Shown: in pieces, positions 53,645-63,372 of the stretch
Numbering within the stretch: position 1 is the first letter of the stretch
Layout: each line of letters opens with the position of its first letter
Origin: [Clostridium] aerotolerans DSM 5434
Lineage (GTDB): Bacteria > Bacillota > Clostridia > Lachnospirales > Lachnospiraceae
DNA length: 64,000 nt
Assembly: GCF_000687555.1 (NCBI RefSeq)
Contig: NZ_JHWJ01000002.1
Location: 248,001-312,000, forward strand
Reading direction: 5' to 3'
Program-made: the position numbers and the translations under genes
Notes under the pieces: generated by a model
What the model was told of the DNA's origin: nothing
What the model saw: the letters and a program-made list of their open reading frames with translations, nothing else
Databases searched by the model: none

Positions 53645-55355
53645 CCTTCTCCCCCTTTTCTATGCTGGTTAAAACATCTTTCTTCAACGCTTTTAGCTTT
53701 TCATCGGCATCATGAAATGATTTTCCTTTTACTCCAAAATAAAACTTGATTTTAGGCTCCGTTCCAGAAGGTCTTATGGCAAACCAGGCATCCTCCGATA
53801 AGAGGAAGCGAAGTACGTTTGATTTGGGAAACCTTCCAGATACCCCTTCTCCTGTTTCATAATCTTCCTTTTTTATTATCTTAAAGCCACCTGCCATTTC
53901 CGGTGAATGGGTTCGGAAGGTCTCCATAATTTTGTTCATTTGAGTCAGACCATCTTCTCCTTTTAAGGTTACAGATTCCAGACACTCCTGATAGTAGCCA
54001 AATTCTTTATATAGCTGATTTAATTCTTCCCAGACAGAGCTGTCCTTTGTCTTATAATAGGCCGCGGCCTCGCACAAGACCATGACCGCTGAAATGGCGT
54101 CCTTATCTCTGACACAGGTCTCCACCAGACAGCCGCAACTTTCCTCAAAACCAAACTGGTAGGTGAATTCCTCAGATTCTTCAAAGATTTTCATCTGCTC
54201 TCCTATGTACTTAAACCCGGTTAAGACCTCAATCAGCTTCATTTTATACTTCTCTGCCAGAGGTCTTGCCATTTGCGTGGTTACAATGGTTTTTACTACA
54301 GCTCCTTTCAAGGGGAGATTTCCTGTTTCCTTTCTCCTTAAGAGAAGATAATTGCATATTAATATTCCGGTCATATTCCCGGTCAAACGGCAGTATTTAC
54401 CGGTTTGGTCATCCCTTACATAAACACCCATACGGTCTCCATCAGGGTCCGTAGCCAGAACAAGATCAGCGACTGCCTTTTCGGCAAGCTTAAGAGCCAG
54501 CGCAAAGGCACTTTCTTCTTCCGGGTTTGGGGACTTTACTGTCTTAAAATCACCGTCTGGTTCCATCTGCTCCTCGACAGTAAACACATTGGTAAATCCC
54601 AGATGGGATAACAATCGCCGTACCGGCAGATTCCCGGTGCCATGAAGAGGCGTGTATACAATATTCACTCCCTTTGCGGCCTGTAATAGAGCCTTGGGAG
54701 ATGATACCCATTGTTCCATTTCCTTTATGTAAGCGTCCTCCAGCTCATCTCCGATCCAATGAAGCAGTCTCTTTTCTTCTGCCTCTTCCAACGGAAGTCT
54801 CTTGATGGAACCATAATCCTTTATTCCGGTGATACATCGTCCTATTTCCTTATCCTTTGGAGAAGTAATCTGTGCCCCATCATCCCAGTATACCTTATAT
54901 CCGTTGTATTCCGGTGGGTTATGGCTGGCTGTGATAACAATACCAGCAGCAAGAGAAAGGCTGCGAATGGCATATGAAAGTAAGGGGGTAGGTGTCAGTC
55001 TGGAAAACAAGTAGACCGGAATCTGGTTTCCGGCCAGACATCTGGCTGTCTCTTCAGCAAATTCCCTGGACATATGTCTGGAATCATAGGCGATACCAAC
55101 GCCCTTTTCCCATTTTCCACTCTCTTTAAGATAATTGGCTAGTCCCTGAGTCACCCTCGCCACCGTATACCGGTTCATCCGGTTGGTTCCGGCTCCCATA
55201 ACTCCTCTGATTCCTCCAGTGCCAAATTCCAGTTCCTTTGAAAAGCGATCCTTAATTTCTTCTTTCTGGTTCCTGATTGCTTCCAGCTCTTTTCCTGTTT
55301 CATGGGAAAACAAAGGACTGGTACACCAATATTCATACTGATCTATATATGTCAT
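53589..55355 (-). CDS. Phosphomannomutase/phosphoglucomutase
   Basis: 588 residues of the alpha-D-phosphohexomutase superfamily. Active-site Ser in TASHNPPEYNGYK, metal loop in DPDGDRMG, sugar-specificity GFEESCG and phosphate-binding RPSGTEPKIKFY. Its location between two esterases and the epimerase/GH130 genes points to conversion of mannose-1-phosphate to mannose-6-phosphate rather than general glucose metabolism. ATG follows GGAGAG and overlaps the CE2-like gene by 4 nt. Confidence 0.9.
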   Translation of the reverse strand: MTYIDQYEYWCTSPLFSHETGKELEAIRNQKEEIKDRFSKELEFGTGGIRGVMGAGTNRMNRYTVARVTQGLANYLKESGKWEKGVGIAYDSRHMSREFAEETARCLAGNQIPVYLFSRLTPTPLLSYAIRSLSLAAGIVITASHNPPEYNGYKVYWDDGAQITSPKDKEIGRCITGIKDYGSIKRLPLEEAEEKRLLHWIGDELEDAYIKEMEQWVSSPKALLQAAKGVNIVYTPLHGTGNLPVRRLLSHLGFTNVFTVEEQMEPDGDFKTVKSPNPEEESAFALALKLAEKAVADLVLATDPDGDRMGVYVRDDQTGKYCRLTGNMTGILICNYLLLRRKETGNLPLKGAVVKTIVTTQMARPLAEKYKMKLIEVLTGFKYIGEQMKIFEESEEFTYQFGFEESCGCLVETCVRDKDAISAVMVLCEAAAYYKTKDSSVWEELNQLYKEFGYYQECLESVTLKGEDGLTQMNKIMETFRTHSPEMAGGFKIIKKEDYETGEGVSGRFPKSNVLRFLLSEDAWFAIRPSGTEPKIKFYFGVKGKSFHDADEKLKALKKDVLTSIEKGEKDEITWDSLRESKRYRSGS

Positions 55356-56449
55356 AATCTGCTCTCCATCAAATGACCATCAAAACCGAATTCATCCCGC
55401 CAGATTTCTTCTCCTAAACCATTGATATACTCCGACAGCTCTCCGGCCATTTCCTCTGCTTCTGGAATCCTGATATGTCCCGGTGTTCCACAACCGTTTC
55501 TCTTATAAAGGAAATGAGATACACGGTCATCCTTAAGTGTACTCCACACTTCTTCGATTGTCCTGTCCCAGTTATGGTGATGGCACAGTATGGTTGTTGT
55601 CAGGATTAGAAATGCCTGTGGATAGAGTTCTCTTAACTTCTGTATAAAACAGGTGTAGTGGGCCCTCCATTCCATTGCTTTCTGACCATCATAATCTTCC
55701 TTCATGAAATCCTCTGGGTGGCTGTCATTTTGACCCAAAGCTATAATTACTACATGAGGACGATACTCCTTAAAGTCCCACAGACTGGTTCTTCCTATTG
55801 TGGGTTGGTACTGAACCTTATCATAGACCCACTCCATACCAATGGGCCTTGGAGATTCAAACCAGCCCGTTCCATTTCTAAGGGCAATTCCGCCCTGGGA
55901 GATATTGTGGATGGAGGCATGAAGCTTTCTTGCCGTCATCCAGGCATAAGAGTACCAGCTATTGGAGTACTCTCCCTGATGAACCGGGTCAACTTTTCCC
56001 ACATAATCAGTGGCTTCTGATACCTCTCCTGCACTGACAGAATCCCCGTAAACCTCGATTCTCCGTTTGGGCAAAGGCTCTGGTTCCATGAGGGAACCGC
56101 CCTTTGGCAGTAGAAAGCCCTCTAGGGAAATGGTATGGCAGGAATCCTGACGCTTGAACAGCAACAGGCTGTGCCTGCCCTCTCCCAGTTCCTTTCCCAG
56201 ACAAAGACTGGTTTTTCCTTCCCCGGGAAGTTTTGCTTTTCTCTGGCCTCCATCTAAAATCCAGCCAATGTAATTATCCCAGTATACGGAATGGTTCTCC
56301 AGTTCTACTTCAACAGAGTCTCCTATAAATTCCAGCCTTACAAAACTGCAGGGATAAATAAACTCCGGCCGCCCCTTGTCATCTCTTCCGATCCTGCCAC
56401 AGTACTGCAAAAAGGGGTGGTCTGCTTTTATAAACAGCTTCTCATTCAT
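55352..56449 (-). CDS. CE2-like acetyl esterase
   Basis: 365 residues without signal peptide. N-terminal jelly-roll (about 10-115, including [16 protein letters not shown]) then SGNH domain with [11 protein letters not shown] (Ser near 137), [18 protein letters not shown] and a final GHIRIP. This order is that of family CE2, whose Roseburia member removes 3-, 4- and 6-O-acetyl groups from mannan. The jelly-roll precedes the hydrolase, unlike the CE17-like gene. The stop of the upstream gene overlaps by 8 nt. Confidence 0.8.
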   Translation of the reverse strand: MNEKLFIKADHPFLQYCGRIGRDDKGRPEFIYPCSFVRLEFIGDSVEVELENHSVYWDNYIGWILDGGQRKAKLPGEGKTSLCLGKELGEGRHSLLLFKRQDSCHTISLEGFLLPKGGSLMEPEPLPKRRIEVYGDSVSAGEVSEATDYVGKVDPVHQGEYSNSWYSYAWMTARKLHASIHNISQGGIALRNGTGWFESPRPIGMEWVYDKVQYQPTIGRTSLWDFKEYRPHVVIIALGQNDSHPEDFMKEDYDGQKAMEWRAHYTCFIQKLRELYPQAFLILTTTILCHHHNWDRTIEEVWSTLKDDRVSHFLYKRNGCGTPGHIRIPEAEEMAGELSEYINGLGEEIWRDEFGFDGHLMESRL

Positions 56450-58787
56450 ACCTTATAAGCTCCTTATTCTTGTGAATCAGGGCAATTCTCTGCCTCACAC
56501 AATCAGCACTCCTTAAAGGGTCCTCAGGCGTAGAAAACACGTAATCCATCAGCTTCTCTACAGTGGTGACTGCCACATGGATTCTGGTATCTGAGGAAGC
56601 ATAATAAAGATATACCTCTCCATTTTCACGGGCAATTGCCCCATTGGTAAAGACCACATTGGAAACATCTCCTACCCGTTCCTCTCCTCTTGGTCCAAGA
56701 AGAAGGCCAGAAGGCTCTGCTATGACTTTAGATGGCTCTTTTAAATCTGTTGCAAAGGCATAGAGAACATATCTGAGTCCTGCTGCCGTATACCTGACTC
56801 CGTGAGCGATGTGGATCCAGCCAGCCGGTGTTTTAATGGGAACAGCCCCGGCTCCATTTTTCGCTTCTGTTATGGTATGATAACGGCGTTTGCTGGTGAT
56901 GATTTCTTCGTCTATGACTCCGTGGCGGATATCCTTGCAAAGGCCAAAGCCAATTCCACCGCCGCTTCCAGTCTCAATAAAGTCATCCATGGGTCTTGTA
57001 TAAAACCCGTAACAGCCATTTACAAATTCAGGGTGAAGCATGACATTGCGCTGCTGAGGGGAACGAAGTGTCTTAAGATTATCAAGACGCTCCCAGGTTT
57101 TTAAATCCTTTGTTCTGACAATACCTGCCTGGGCCACTGCTTTTGATAAATCAGAAGAAGTGGAGTCGTGGCTTTCTGAGCAGAATACCCCGTAAATCCA
57201 GCCGTCCTCATGCTTTGTCAGCCTCATATCATACACATTAGTTTCTTCCGGGCAGGTGTCAGGAAGAGTGACTGGTTCTTCTAAGAAGCGGAAACCATCG
57301 ATTCCATTCTTGCTTTCTGCTACCGCAAAAAATGATTTCCGGTCGTTTCCTTCCACCCTCGCAATGAGATAAAACTTTCCATTTAATTCAATGGCTCCGG
57401 CATTCATCACTGCATTGATACCAAGACGCTCCATAAAATAAGGATTGGTGTTCCAGTTAACATCATATCTCCAGGTAAGAGGCACATGGTCCCTGGTCAG
57501 GACCGGGTATTTATATCGGTCAAAGATGCCGTTATACCAATCTGTCTTTTCATTCCTCCTGCCAATTAACTGATCCTGCCTGTTCTTTTCCGCTTCATAC
57601 CGCGGGTGAAGAATGCCAAGTCTCTTTATGACTTCCATGCACATTCTTCCATTGTGATAAGGACATTTCCAAGGCTCCACCAGAGGATCGTCACCAGAAG
57701 GTGCTTCCCCTCCACAAATCCGGTAGAACCATTCTGACCCGGGTCTTTGGTCCACCACCCGTTTTTTTATGTAGCTCCAGATATCCTCTGCGGCTTTAAA
57801 GAACCTGGTATCCTCCGGCTGTTTCTCCCAGGCATTTAAAAATCCCACCACGCCCTCTGCCTGAACCCACCAGATCCGGTCTTCATCGGCTCTGCCATTT
57901 TCCCATTCATTTAAAAGGCTATGGTCTTTATAAGCCAGCTCATAGACCTGTTCAGCCAGCATTCTGGTCAATGGTTCCATTCTCTTTTGATATTCCGAAT
58001 CTCCTAACATTCCGGTACAACGGTCAATAAGCCAGGAAGCCTCTATGTCATGACCATAGGAATGAAGGTCTAAAAGGGATTTCCAGTCATTGTCGAAAAA
58101 TACCTCCAGCCGCCTTTTTTCAGTATTAAACACACGGCTTTCAAGTACATCTAAAAGATGCCTCAGGGTTTTAGCCACTCTGGGAGCATGGTCCACCCGG
58201 TAAAGCTCTGTATACGCCTCCAGCAGGTGAAGCAGCGTGTTCATGGTTCTTTCTGCCATGACTCCGTGCTCTGAAAGCTTATCATTTCTGATAGGGTGGA
58301 AGGAAGAATCATAAGCTTCTCCGTAACCATCCATAGACCGGAAGGAATGCTCAATCTGGTCAAAAAGATCATAAGCAAGACCCAACGCCTCTGGTTGCCG
58401 GGAGGCATCGTAATAGGCTGATAGGGCGTAGACGGCAAACGCCTGATTATAGGTGTGTTTTGTCCGGTCCACCGGCTTTCCATCGTAGGATACCGACCAG
58501 TACACCCCTCCTTCTGCCCGGTCCAGACAGAAGTTTTTTAGGAACCGAAAACTATGATCCGCGTAATCCAGAAGGTCCTTTCGCTTTAAAGTCAGAGAAG
58601 CATTGGAAAAGAACCATAATATCCTGCTGTTTAAGATAACTCCCTTATCTGCCTTTTCATCCACCTTAAGGTCATGGCCCACGTAGCCGTAATAGCCTCC
58701 GTACACCTCATCCTTTAATCCTTCCCAGAATGGGAGCAGCTTTGTCTCCAGATGCTCCCTCATTTCTTCTGCCATCGTTTCCTTCAT
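56442..58787 (-). CDS. Fused mannobiose 2-epimerase and GH130 phosphorylase
   Basis: A 781-residue fusion. Residues 1-395 are an AGE-family cellobiose/mannobiose 2-epimerase: catalytic His246 in [10 protein letters not shown] and His378 in CPYHNG, with 132-residue spacing as in Ruminococcus CE, and no catalytic changes. Residues about 415-781 are a GH130 phosphorylase with the acid D520 in [14 protein letters not shown] and [15 protein letters not shown] and [13 protein letters not shown] motifs of mannosylglucose phosphorylases. Epimerase would turn mannobiose to mannosylglucose and the second domain phosphorolyse it to Man-1-P and glucose. AAAGGGAG precedes the ATG; no stop or frameshift joins the parts. 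In known loci these are separate proteins. Confidence 0.9.
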   Translation of the reverse strand: MKETMAEEMREHLETKLLPFWEGLKDEVYGGYYGYVGHDLKVDEKADKGVILNSRILWFFSNASLTLKRKDLLDYADHSFRFLKNFCLDRAEGGVYWSVSYDGKPVDRTKHTYNQAFAVYALSAYYDASRQPEALGLAYDLFDQIEHSFRSMDGYGEAYDSSFHPIRNDKLSEHGVMAERTMNTLLHLLEAYTELYRVDHAPRVAKTLRHLLDVLESRVFNTEKRRLEVFFDNDWKSLLDLHSYGHDIEASWLIDRCTGMLGDSEYQKRMEPLTRMLAEQVYELAYKDHSLLNEWENGRADEDRIWWVQAEGVVGFLNAWEKQPEDTRFFKAAEDIWSYIKKRVVDQRPGSEWFYRICGGEAPSGDDPLVEPWKCPYHNGRMCMEVIKRLGILHPRYEAEKNRQDQLIGRRNEKTDWYNGIFDRYKYPVLTRDHVPLTWRYDVNWNTNPYFMERLGINAVMNAGAIELNGKFYLIARVEGNDRKSFFAVAESKNGIDGFRFLEEPVTLPDTCPEETNVYDMRLTKHEDGWIYGVFCSESHDSTSSDLSKAVAQAGIVRTKDLKTWERLDNLKTLRSPQQRNVMLHPEFVNGCYGFYTRPMDDFIETGSGGGIGFGLCKDIRHGVIDEEIITSKRRYHTITEAKNGAGAVPIKTPAGWIHIAHGVRYTAAGLRYVLYAFATDLKEPSKVIAEPSGLLLGPRGEERVGDVSNVVFTNGAIARENGEVYLYYASSDTRIHVAVTTVEKLMDYVFSTPEDPLRSADCVRQRIALIHKNKELIRYE

Positions 58788-58810
58788 GTATTACTCCCTT
58801 TCTGTCCCTG

Positions 58811-59824
58811 CTATCGTCTTCCTGGTTCCTGGTCCTCTTCCGTTAAAACACTATGTTCCTTTATGTAAGTGACTATTTCCTCTGCCCTTGTAAAGGCCAG
58901 GGCCACGTAGCTGTCTGCCGCGCCGTAATAGATGGCTATTCTTCCATCCTCCGGGTCACAGATCGTGGCGCAGGGGAAGCAGACATTGGGAACAAATCCC
59001 CGTTCCTCATACCAGGTTTCAGGGGTCAGAAGGAAATTTTCACACCGGTATTTGACCACGGAAGGATTGTCGATATCTAAAATAGCCCCCCCAATGCTGT
59101 ATACGAATCCATTGCAGGTGCCGGATACCCCATGGTAAAATAAGAGCCAGCCTTCATTGGTCTCAATAGGAGCTGCACCTCCCCCAATCTTTAAGGATTG
59201 CCACCATTCCTTGCCCTTTCCCATTACGTGGCGGTGTTTTCCCCAGTAAACAAGATCCGGGCTCTCGCTTAGAAAAATATCTCCAAAAGGGGTATGACCG
59301 CTGTCACTGGGACGAGAGAGCATCATAAAATTCCCATTTACCTTTCTGGGAAATAAGACGGCATTCCGGTTAAATGGAAGAAAGGGATTCTCGAGCCTGA
59401 CAAACGTCTTAAAATCCTGTGTTTTTGCCATACCAATGGAAGCTCCGTAAAAATCCTGACACCATATGATATAGTAGGTGTCCTCCACCTTTACCAGACG
59501 GGGATCATAGGCATATCTTGGCATGAACTCCTGACCTTCCTCGTCGACGAACGTAATCTTTTCTTCTTCAAACTCCCAATGAATTCCGTCTTTGCTTCTG
59601 CCAAGATAAATATAGGGAATTCCATTGTTCTGCTCTCCCCGGAACACGCCGATAAAGCTGTTCTCATAGGGAATCACGGCAGAATTAAATATCCTGGCCA
59701 CATGATCTATGGGATTTCTTCCGATAATAGGATTTTCTGTATAGCGCCAGATTGGGGATCCTGTACATGTTCCTGCTGGCTCCTGCCATGGCATTGCCTT
59801 TATTTTAGGTGTATATAATTTCAT
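58811..59824 (-). CDS. GH130 manno-oligosaccharide phosphorylase
   Basis: 337 residues, cytosolic, GH130 subfamily 2-like. Acid D107 in MPRYAYDPRLVKVED, phosphate-binding SRPSDSGHTPFGD and KIGGGAAPIETNEGW are intact; length fits single-domain manno-oligosaccharide phosphorylases, longer in substrate than MGP. It would remove terminal mannose as Man-1-P from chains before the fused enzyme acts on mannobiose. AGGAGG precedes the ATG. A mannosyl-N-acetylglucosamine phosphorylase role is an alternative, less likely beside two esterases. Confidence 0.88.
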   Translation of the reverse strand: MKLYTPKIKAMPWQEPAGTCTGSPIWRYTENPIIGRNPIDHVARIFNSAVIPYENSFIGVFRGEQNNGIPYIYLGRSKDGIHWEFEEEKITFVDEEGQEFMPRYAYDPRLVKVEDTYYIIWCQDFYGASIGMAKTQDFKTFVRLENPFLPFNRNAVLFPRKVNGNFMMLSRPSDSGHTPFGDIFLSESPDLVYWGKHRHVMGKGKEWWQSLKIGGGAAPIETNEGWLLFYHGVSGTCNGFVYSIGGAILDIDNPSVVKYRCENFLLTPETWYEERGFVPNVCFPCATICDPEDGRIAIYYGAADSYVALAFTRAEEIVTYIKEHSVLTEEDQEPGRR

Positions 59825-59834
59825 GGTTTTCCTC

Positions 59835-60680
59835 CTAACCTTTGACTGCTCCCTGAGTCAGTCCGCTGTATATTTGTTTCTGACAGAATATAAATACAAA
59901 AAGTGCTGGCAGCAAGGTAATGATTACACCTGCGCAGATATAGTTATACTGGCTGCCAAGTGGCCCTGTAAATTTATAGAGAGACGTAGCCACGGTTACC
60001 AGACGGTTCTTATCCTGGAGATATAAGTTTGCCATATAGTATTCGTTATAAGTCCCAACGCCTTTTAATATCATCACCGTTATGATGGCTGGTTTTAAAA
60101 GGGGCATTAATACCCGGAAAAATACACCGAAATACGTGCAGCCGTCCATAATGGCTGACTCATCTAAGGATATTGGTATGTTTTCAAAAAACTGAATGAA
60201 GATGTAAATGGAGATTACATCGGTTCCCATCATCAGAATAATGTATCCTGTAAGGGTATTGATTAAGTGAAATTCATACATCAGCTGATAGACCGATACC
60301 TGCATGGCGATTCCAGGCAGCATGGCTGCAAATAAAAAGAGATTCCTGATGAGCCCATTTCCAAGAAACTTAAAACGGTTCAATATGTAGGCAAGCATGG
60401 AACCTGTGAGCACGGAACCAAGGAGAACAAATACTAAAATTACAAGGGAATTGCGAAATGCAGTTGCCATATTCGCCTGATTCCATGCCTGAATAAAGTT
60501 TCCTCCATACAGCCAGTTTTGAGGTAAAGTCATGACATTGGTGGAAGCATATTCTTTTTCTGTTTTACATGCAGTTATGACGCATACCACCACAGGAGTC
60601 ACGGATACAAAAGCGCCCGCCATAAGAGTCAGATATTGAAAGAACTTCCATAATCGCTTTTTTACTTTATGACGATTCAC
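59835..60680 (-). CDS. Manno-oligosaccharide ABC permease (MalG type)
   Basis: 281 residues, six helices, EAA-like loop IMDGCTYFGVFFRVLMPLLK. GTG start at 60680 overlapping the previous stop (TAGTG), AAAGGAGG upstream. It works with the next permease gene and binding protein; the ATPase is not encoded here. Confidence 0.9.
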   Translation of the reverse strand: MNRHKVKKRLWKFFQYLTLMAGAFVSVTPVVVCVITACKTEKEYASTNVMTLPQNWLYGGNFIQAWNQANMATAFRNSLVILVFVLLGSVLTGSMLAYILNRFKFLGNGLIRNLFLFAAMLPGIAMQVSVYQLMYEFHLINTLTGYIILMMGTDVISIYIFIQFFENIPISLDESAIMDGCTYFGVFFRVLMPLLKPAIITVMILKGVGTYNEYYMANLYLQDKNRLVTVATSLYKFTGPLGSQYNYICAGVIITLLPALFVFIFCQKQIYSGLTQGAVKG

Positions 60681-61666
60681 TAAGCCCCCTCCTTTCGGGA
60701 GATCATTTCTCTTTTTCTCCTCAGCCTCTTTTCCCGCCAGGAATCCTCTTCCCCTTCTCCGAAGAAATATCTAAAAATAAGTTTCTGGAACAGAGTGGCT
60801 GCCAGAATGATCACAAGCAGAATCACAGCCATTGCAGAAGCGAGGCCTACCTTTTGATTTTCATGAGCCAGTTTATTCATGACCACAAAATAAGTTGCGG
60901 TCCCAAAGCTTCCGTTGGTAATGACATAGGGTGGTTCAAATGCGCTTAGGGAACCAGTGATGGACAAAATCAGATTGAGGACAATAACAGTCTTAATGCT
61001 TGGAAATACGATATACCGGAATTTTTTCCATTCATCTGCCCCATCTATAGCAGCCGCCTCATACATGGTGGAATCCACGGACATAATGGCACCGATAAAT
61101 AAAACCATGTTCTGTCCCATGTACCTCCATATCGAGGTAGCCGCTATGGAAATATTATTGATCCGTGTATCTTTCAGCCAGTAAGGCAACTGATCCTGTG
61201 TAAAGCCGAACCAGGAAAGGACAGTATCGAAAACAAACCCTCTGGTATAGAAAAACTTGAAAATAAAGCCTACTGCGATTCCACAGATGAGATATGGAAA
61301 AAACATAAACCCCTTAAACAAATTACCACACCGGATATTGGTACTGAGTACGGAAGCAAAGTAAAGAGCCAGGGACATCTGAACAAAGCATGCCCCTATG
61401 TAGTAAAGACTCAGTCTCAATGCTTTAAAGCAATCATCTCTTTGAAACACATCCAGATAATTTTGTATTCCTACATATTCCCTTTTTCCAATGTACTTCA
61501 TATCGAAAAAGCTAAAGCCCATCATTTTCACAAAAGGAATATAGGTAAATACCAAAAGCAGGAATACGGGTATAAACATAAATGTCAGGATGACAAGCCA
61601 CCGGTTCACTTTCCCCTTTTGGAGCCATTTCACCACATGGGCCGCCATGTTCGATCTTTTACTCAA
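60680..61666 (-). CDS. Manno-oligosaccharide ABC permease (MalF type)
   Basis: 328 residues, six helices, EAA loop YEAAAIDGADEWKKFRYIVFP. TTG start at 61666 with AGGAGG 8 nt upstream; an ATG six codons later is the alternative. It has a long basic C-terminal tail. Permease partner in the mannan importer. Confidence 0.9.
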   Translation of the reverse strand: MSKRSNMAAHVVKWLQKGKVNRWLVILTFMFIPVFLLLVFTYIPFVKMMGFSFFDMKYIGKREYVGIQNYLDVFQRDDCFKALRLSLYYIGACFVQMSLALYFASVLSTNIRCGNLFKGFMFFPYLICGIAVGFIFKFFYTRGFVFDTVLSWFGFTQDQLPYWLKDTRINNISIAATSIWRYMGQNMVLFIGAIMSVDSTMYEAAAIDGADEWKKFRYIVFPSIKTVIVLNLILSITGSLSAFEPPYVITNGSFGTATYFVVMNKLAHENQKVGLASAMAVILLVIILAATLFQKLIFRYFFGEGEEDSWREKRLRRKREMISRKEGA

Positions 61667-61678
61667 AGCTGTCTCCTC

Positions 61679-63061
61679 CTACTTTATCGCTCCGAACTTT
61701 TTCTGAGAAGCAGTCCATCTGGCATTCCAGTCAGCCATGATCTCATCAAGAGTCGGAGAACCGGTTGTGGCTGCTTCCAGGATTTTAGAGACTCCGTCGG
61801 GGGATACGTTAAGGCCTACCTCAGAATCATTGTTGATATCATTGTAAAGCGTCTCCTCTCCCTCTGGAGCCGGGTTATCGATGACTAATTCAATTCCATC
61901 AAACATCTTATAGACGTCCGGATACTTTTCCCCTACGCAGATGGGAATCCCGCCCTGGTCATAGGCAAAATTAGACTTTTCCGTAAGCCATTTGATGTAA
62001 AGCATGGAAGCGATCTGATTATCCTGGCTGCTGTTCAAATTAATGCCATAATTATAATCGGGAGCTGCGGAGACATATTGTTTTCCATTTACAGTAATAG
62101 GAAATGGCATATATCCGATGTCATCCCCATGATCTCCTGCCCCCTGCATCTGAACTACAGACCAGGAGCCCAGTGCCATGGTCGCAATCTTACCGCTGTT
62201 CATCATGCCCTTGCTTCCCTCCCAGTCCGTTGTGGTTGGATCTTCTTCCGTCAGTCCTCGTTTCACAGCCTCATATAAAACGTAATAAACCGCATAAGGT
62301 CCTGTCATATCTGCCCGCTTTTCAAATGGATTTTTGCTGTGGAGCAGCTCATTGTTGGCAAAGTCCGGATCTCCTGTGGCAGATCCTGTAATATAGGCAT
62401 CCCAGGCCGTCATCGTCCAGTTTGCCGCGAAATTGGTATACATGGGAATCGCGTCTGTATTATCCTTGATTTTCTGTAAGGCTGCCAGAAAATCGTCGGG
62501 CGTTTTGGGAAGCTCCGTAATCCCTGCATCTGCAAAAACCTTTTTGTTATATACAATTCCCTGTACATTTCCCATAGACGGGATTCCATAGACCACATTT
62601 TTATAGGAATAGTTATTCAGCATGACGTACTTCTTTTCCAGCTCTGTGATATCTCCAAAAGGAAGGAAATAATTTTTCAGTTCATTCTTATCGATCTGAG
62701 TAGGAACCATGCAGATATCGCCCCAATCTCCTGTGGTGAGTCTGGTAATAATATCATCCGCATAACTGGTGATTCCTTCGTATGTAATTGTTACGCCCGG
62801 ATACATCTTCTGGAATTCTTTTATGTAATCCTGAAAGACCGTATCAATGATATCTGTCTTGTGTGTGATAAATCTTAAATCTGCTTTGATATCCTTATAA
62901 TCTTCTCCCACCTTCAAATCTGTAAATTTAGGCAGCTCAGCTGCCTTCTCTTCTTTGGCTGCCTGGGTTGCTGTGGCTTTTGCGCCGCCGCAGCCTGCCA
63001 GGGAAGCAGCCATCACTGCCGCCAGTCCTGCCGCCCCAATTCGTTTCCAAACCTTCATCAT
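61679..63061 (-). CDS. Manno-oligosaccharide-binding lipoprotein
   Basis: 460 residues. Lipobox SLAGCGGA (Cys about 24), Ala/Lys-rich tether, then a family 1 solute-binding domain with KTDIIDTVFQDYIKEFQKMY and YGIPSMGNVQGIVYNKKVF. Large size fits oligosaccharide binding. GGAGG precedes ATGATG. First gene of the mannan operon, so made in excess. Ligand is inferred from the downstream enzymes. Confidence 0.88.
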   Translation of the reverse strand: MMKVWKRIGAAGLAAVMAASLAGCGGAKATATQAAKEEKAAELPKFTDLKVGEDYKDIKADLRFITHKTDIIDTVFQDYIKEFQKMYPGVTITYEGITSYADDIITRLTTGDWGDICMVPTQIDKNELKNYFLPFGDITELEKKYVMLNNYSYKNVVYGIPSMGNVQGIVYNKKVFADAGITELPKTPDDFLAALQKIKDNTDAIPMYTNFAANWTMTAWDAYITGSATGDPDFANNELLHSKNPFEKRADMTGPYAVYYVLYEAVKRGLTEEDPTTTDWEGSKGMMNSGKIATMALGSWSVVQMQGAGDHGDDIGYMPFPITVNGKQYVSAAPDYNYGINLNSSQDNQIASMLYIKWLTEKSNFAYDQGGIPICVGEKYPDVYKMFDGIELVIDNPAPEGEETLYNDINNDSEVGLNVSPDGVSKILEAATTGSPTLDEIMADWNARWTASQKKFGAIK

Positions 63062-63372
63062 GCTTCCTCCTTCATTATTTAATCCTGTTAATTTCAGGAT
63101 TTTATTAATTTATTTTAAGTTAATTTAAGTATATTTTAAAGTTAATCCATATTCATCGACCATTCTTGCGACTTATCATGAATCCTTGTTTATTTTTATG
63201 CACTACCTCTGTTTTATATCATTTATTTCATTTTTTTTGTTTATATTGTTATATTTATCCTGGATTTTAGTAAGACACTTTCGTTATAAATGATTTTTTT
63301 ATTCTGTTTTTAACTTTAATTTTATGGTTTATTATGCTAGACTATAAAAAAACAGATGAAAAGAGGTGCGTT
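63062..63372. other. Divergent promoter region of the mannan operon and AraC gene
   Basis: About 310 nt of very AT-rich sequence. TTAAGTTAATTTAAG near 63115 and TTTTAAAGTTAA near 63135 form imperfect repeats that might bind the AraC protein or a catabolite regulator. No RNA structure recognised and no gene supported. Confidence 0.45.
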
